DNA from: AWTP1-13 sp035253505
GTDB lineage: Bacteria > Pseudomonadota > Alphaproteobacteria > Rhizobiales > Hyphomicrobiaceae
DNA length: 6,902 nt
Assembly: GCA_035253505.1 (NCBI GenBank)
Contig: DATFCC010000424.1
Coordinates: 1-6,902 of the forward strand
Reading direction: 5' to 3'
The position numbers and the translations under genes were made by a program. Below are positions 4,412 to 6,902 of this stretch, piece by piece (position 1 is the stretch's first letter; each line of letters opens with the position of its first letter). Under the pieces are notes generated by a model. That model was not told the origin of the DNA. It searched no databases and was given only the letters and a program-made list of their open reading frames with translations.

Positions 4412-6902
4412 TCAAACCACGGCGGTGCGGGGCGTGCCGCGGCCGTGGGTGGCGCTGAGCTGATAGACGGCGACGGTGACGGAGGGCGGTGGAGCGCCGA
4501 AGTCGTCGATCTGCTGGGCAGCGGTGTAGCTGGCCGAGGTGGTGGCCGATGAGAGCGTGCGGACCACATCGCCGCCGTCGAGGATATCGATCTCGTAGCG
4601 CTCGCTGTCCTCGGCGAGCGGCACCTCGGGAGCCTCCCAGCCGTCGCCGCCGATGCGCGTGCGCCGTATCCACGTGAGGGCGAGATCGCCCCCGGCGGAG
4701 CGCGTGGCGCGGACATGCACGGGGCTCAGCGGCTTCAGCCCGCGGCCTGTGAAGGCATGGGTGGTCTCCGTGTAGTAGGGGCTGGCGAGGTCGCGGTTTC
4801 CCGGACCGCAGCGCCAGGTGTAGGCAAGGCCGATCTCGTCGAGGGTCATGTCGACGGGCACCACGGCAGCGTCGAGCGCGACGAAGCGGGCGCCGGGGCT
4901 GAGCGGCTCGCGCATGGCGTCCTCGGTGCCGGCCTGCCCGCGCAGAAATCCCGAGAGTGCGTAGGTGGAAGGAGCGACGAGCTCGGCCTGTCCGAATTGC
5001 AGCACCTCCCAGCCGCCGTCCTCGTTGCAAATCGCCGCCGTGTTGGCGCCGGCGAGCAGAGCGAGCTCGGTCACCGACGCCAGCGCACCCTGATCGAGGC
5101 GCACACGGAGCACGCTGCCGCGGTCGTAGCGCGAGGTGGCAGCCGCGGGCAGCGGGTCGAGCGTCACGCCGGTGGTGGCAGGTGCCGTCGCCGTTGCCTT
5201 GAGCTGAAAGCCCGAGCTCTCAGGCGAGCGGTAGAAGGCGACGCTGCCGGGCCAGGGCTGCTGCGCGGCGGCGACGTAGCCGACGTGGGGCGGCTCGTCG
5301 CCGCGCAGGAGGGGCAGGTCCAGGAACAGCGCCAGCGGCTGGCCGACGATGACGGCGGGTCCACCGGCCGGCGCGCGCACGATCGGGGCTGCACCGGAAT
5401 AGATGTCGAGATCGAGGCCGCGAGCCTCGATGTCACGATCGCCGTGCTCGCCGATATCGGTGATGCGCAGGAGGCGCGTCCGGCCGTCGAGGGTGAGCGA
5501 GACGGCATCGCCGGGCTCCAGCGCCAGGCGGCTCGGCGGCAGGGTGAATGCCGCACGCTCGCGTGCCGCCCACGCCTCGAAAAGCCAGATCTCGGCCATG
5601 CGCGCGGCCTGCTCGGGCTCCAGCACGAAAGGGAGATCAGCGACGGCGATGCGGCCGCTGTGACCGGCGAGGCGGCGCGCCTCCTCCACGGCGGGCGGAT
5701 AGTCGCCAGCGGCTGAGATGAAGGTGAGCTTGGCGGAGGCCGGAAGGTCGGTCTCCTGCGCTCGGACAACGCTGGCCAGGGCCTCGCCCTCGCGGCGCTC
5801 GACGAGCTCATCGCTGGTCAGTCCGGCAAGGGGGGACTGCGCGCCACGCTGCGTGAAGACGAGCTTGCCGGCGCTCTCGCGGGCGTCGATGAAGAAGGCG
5901 AGCTGCAGCGGCTCCAGCGCCTCGCGCGCGGAGAGGATGCGATCGACGACGAAGCCGGCAAGCATGCCACCGAGCTTGCTCGTGTCGTGGTGCGAAAACC
6001 CGTAGTCGCCGAGGATGGCGGACACCGTCGCGGAGAGCGGCGCATCCGCGAGGCGGCCGGTGAGCCAATGGCCCAGGCGCCAGTTGGCGGCGTCGCCCCA
6101 GGCCTCGGCGTTGTTGGGGAAGGCCGGATAGGGCCGTGCGTCCCAGGTGTAGAGATGGATGCGGTCGAGATCGACCATGCGTCCGCCGTAGAGGGAGGAC
6201 AAAGGATTGGCCCCCGCGATGTACGCGGGGCTCGCGGGATCCAAGCCGGTGATGAAGGCCTGCAGATAGCAGCGCTGGATGAGATCGTCACGCGTGCCCT
6301 GCGAATAGTAGGGCAGAGCCGACTCCGAGCTCTTGGCGTCGATGAAGACGTTGGGCTGGTTGGCGCCCTTGTCGACGGCGGGACAGCCGAGCTCGGTGAA
6401 CCAGAAGGGCTTGGACTGCGGCACCCATGCGGTCGGGCTCGCGGCCTCGATGCCGCTGGGACGATCGAAGTGCTCAGAGAGCCACCAGCTCTTGATGTCC
6501 TTGAAGCGGAATACCCACGGCTTGCCGTAGTCGCCGTCGGTGATGGGGGTGCGCACCTGCGCGTCGCGATCGGCGGGGCTGGCGTAAAACCAGTCGTACC
6601 CCTCGCCGCCGACGAGGTTGGCTGCGAGGTAGGCAGGATCGTATGGCGAGAGGATGCCGGCTTCGCGATCGACATGATCCGCACCGTCGCGCCAGTCGGC
6701 GAGCGGCCAATAGACGTCGATGCCGATGGCGTCGATCGCGTCGGATGCCCAGAGCGGATCGAGGTGGAAATGGACGTCGCCCGTACCGTCGGCCGGCTGG
6801 TGCCCGAAATACTCCGACCAGTCCGCCGCATATCCGATCTTCGTCCCCGACCCGAGGATCGAGCGGACATCCGCAAGGAGGTCCCGATAGGCCTGCACCG
6901 CC
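4412..6902 (-). CDS. GTA/phage tail protein g15 (Rcc01698-like), glycoside-hydrolase TIM-barrel protein, C-terminal part
   Basis: The frame runs from the TGA at 4412-4414 to the right edge, giving 829 residues; the family is roughly 1,300 residues, so the N-terminal third is outside. The fragment begins inside the GTA TIM-barrel domain: YAADWSEYFGHQ, FHLDPLWASDAID, GIDVYWPLADWRD, SPYDPAYLAANLVGGEGYDW, PWVFRFKDIKSWW, and the strongly conserved FTELGCPAVDKGANQPNVF, in which Glu169 (counted from the GTG at 6896-6898) is a candidate catalytic residue. After about residue 300 comes the phage-tail (tip-attachment-like) region, with YDRGSVLRVRL and LSGFLRGQAGTEDA farther on, and a beta-rich, probably fibronectin-like end. 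The protein is thought to sit at the tail tip and contact or penetrate the recipient envelope. In alphaproteobacteria it is usually the last structural gene of the cluster, so the rest of the GTA genes should lie to the right on the minus strand. I see no frameshift in this part. Confidence 0.93.
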   Translation of the reverse strand, partial: AVQAYRDLLADVRSILGSGTKIGYAADWSEYFGHQPADGTGDVHFHLDPLWASDAIDAIGIDVYWPLADWRDGADHVDREAGILSPYDPAYLAANLVGGEGYDWFYASPADRDAQVRTPITDGDYGKPWVFRFKDIKSWWLSEHFDRPSGIEAASPTAWVPQSKPFWFTELGCPAVDKGANQPNVFIDAKSSESALPYYSQGTRDDLIQRCYLQAFITGLDPASPAYIAGANPLSSLYGGRMVDLDRIHLYTWDARPYPAFPNNAEAWGDAANWRLGHWLTGRLADAPLSATVSAILGDYGFSHHDTSKLGGMLAGFVVDRILSAREALEPLQLAFFIDARESAGKLVFTQRGAQSPLAGLTSDELVERREGEALASVVRAQETDLPASAKLTFISAAGDYPPAVEEARRLAGHSGRIAVADLPFVLEPEQAARMAEIWLFEAWAARERAAFTLPPSRLALEPGDAVSLTLDGRTRLLRITDIGEHGDRDIEARGLDLDIYSGAAPIVRAPAGGPAVIVGQPLALFLDLPLLRGDEPPHVGYVAAAQQPWPGSVAFYRSPESSGFQLKATATAPATTGVTLDPLPAAATSRYDRGSVLRVRLDQGALASVTELALLAGANTAAICNEDGGWEVLQFGQAELVAPSTYALSGFLRGQAGTEDAMREPLSPGARFVALDAAVVPVDMTLDEIGLAYTWRCGPGNRDLASPYYTETTHAFTGRGLKPLSPVHVRATRSAGGDLALTWIRRTRIGGDGWEAPEVPLAEDSERYEIDILDGGDVVRTLSSATTSASYTAAQQIDDFGAPPPSVTVAVYQLSATHGRGTPRTAVV

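Noticed and set aside
4715..5716. Plus-strand open frame (333 codons) inside g15
   Set aside because: It is antisense to a well-conserved tail protein and has no domain of its own.

Overview
The window looks like a chromosomal segment of a high-GC alphaproteobacterium, most likely Hyphomicrobiales (Rhizobiales). Three things point there: a FeuP/FeuQ-type (PhoP/PhoQ-like) two-component pair, the last structural gene of an alphaproteobacterial gene transfer agent (GTA) cluster, and GC-rich codon use across most of the window. No family or genus assignment is possible from this stretch alone.

Layout from left to right. (1) Bases 1-420, plus strand: the C-terminal end of an FAD-dependent aromatic-ring monooxygenase, cut by the window edge and clearly less GC-rich than the rest. 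(2) Bases 421-603: a convergent gap without a gene. (3) Bases 604-2650, minus strand: a two-gene operon, with the OmpR-family response regulator first and the membrane sensor kinase second; they overlap by 11 nt. (4) Bases 2651-2812: a GC-rich, hairpin-rich spacer with a possible weak terminator. (5) Bases 2813-4153, minus strand: one continuous 446-residue reading frame that joins a TIGR02594/CHAP-like cysteine hydrolase, a GH108-type N-acetylmuramidase with its PG_binding_3 module, a proline-rich linker and a holin-like membrane tail. (6) Bases 4154-4411: a spacer holding two palindromic, REP-like repeat units in inverted orientation. (7) Bases 4412-6902, minus strand: the C-terminal 829 residues of the GTA/phage tail protein g15 (Rcc01698-like, with a glycoside-hydrolase TIM barrel). 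Its start lies beyond the right edge.

How the parts may work together: all genes from 6902 down to 604 are on one strand. g15 is the tail-tip or host-contact protein and normally ends the GTA structural cluster. The fused hydrolase/holin-like protein directly downstream of it looks like a compact lysis cassette for releasing particles. The FeuPQ-like regulator pair follows on the same strand, but a hairpin-rich gap separates it, so any regulatory link to the GTA is only a hypothesis. The most notable object is the three-part lysis fusion and the possibility that an internal start also makes its holin-like tail as a separate small protein.
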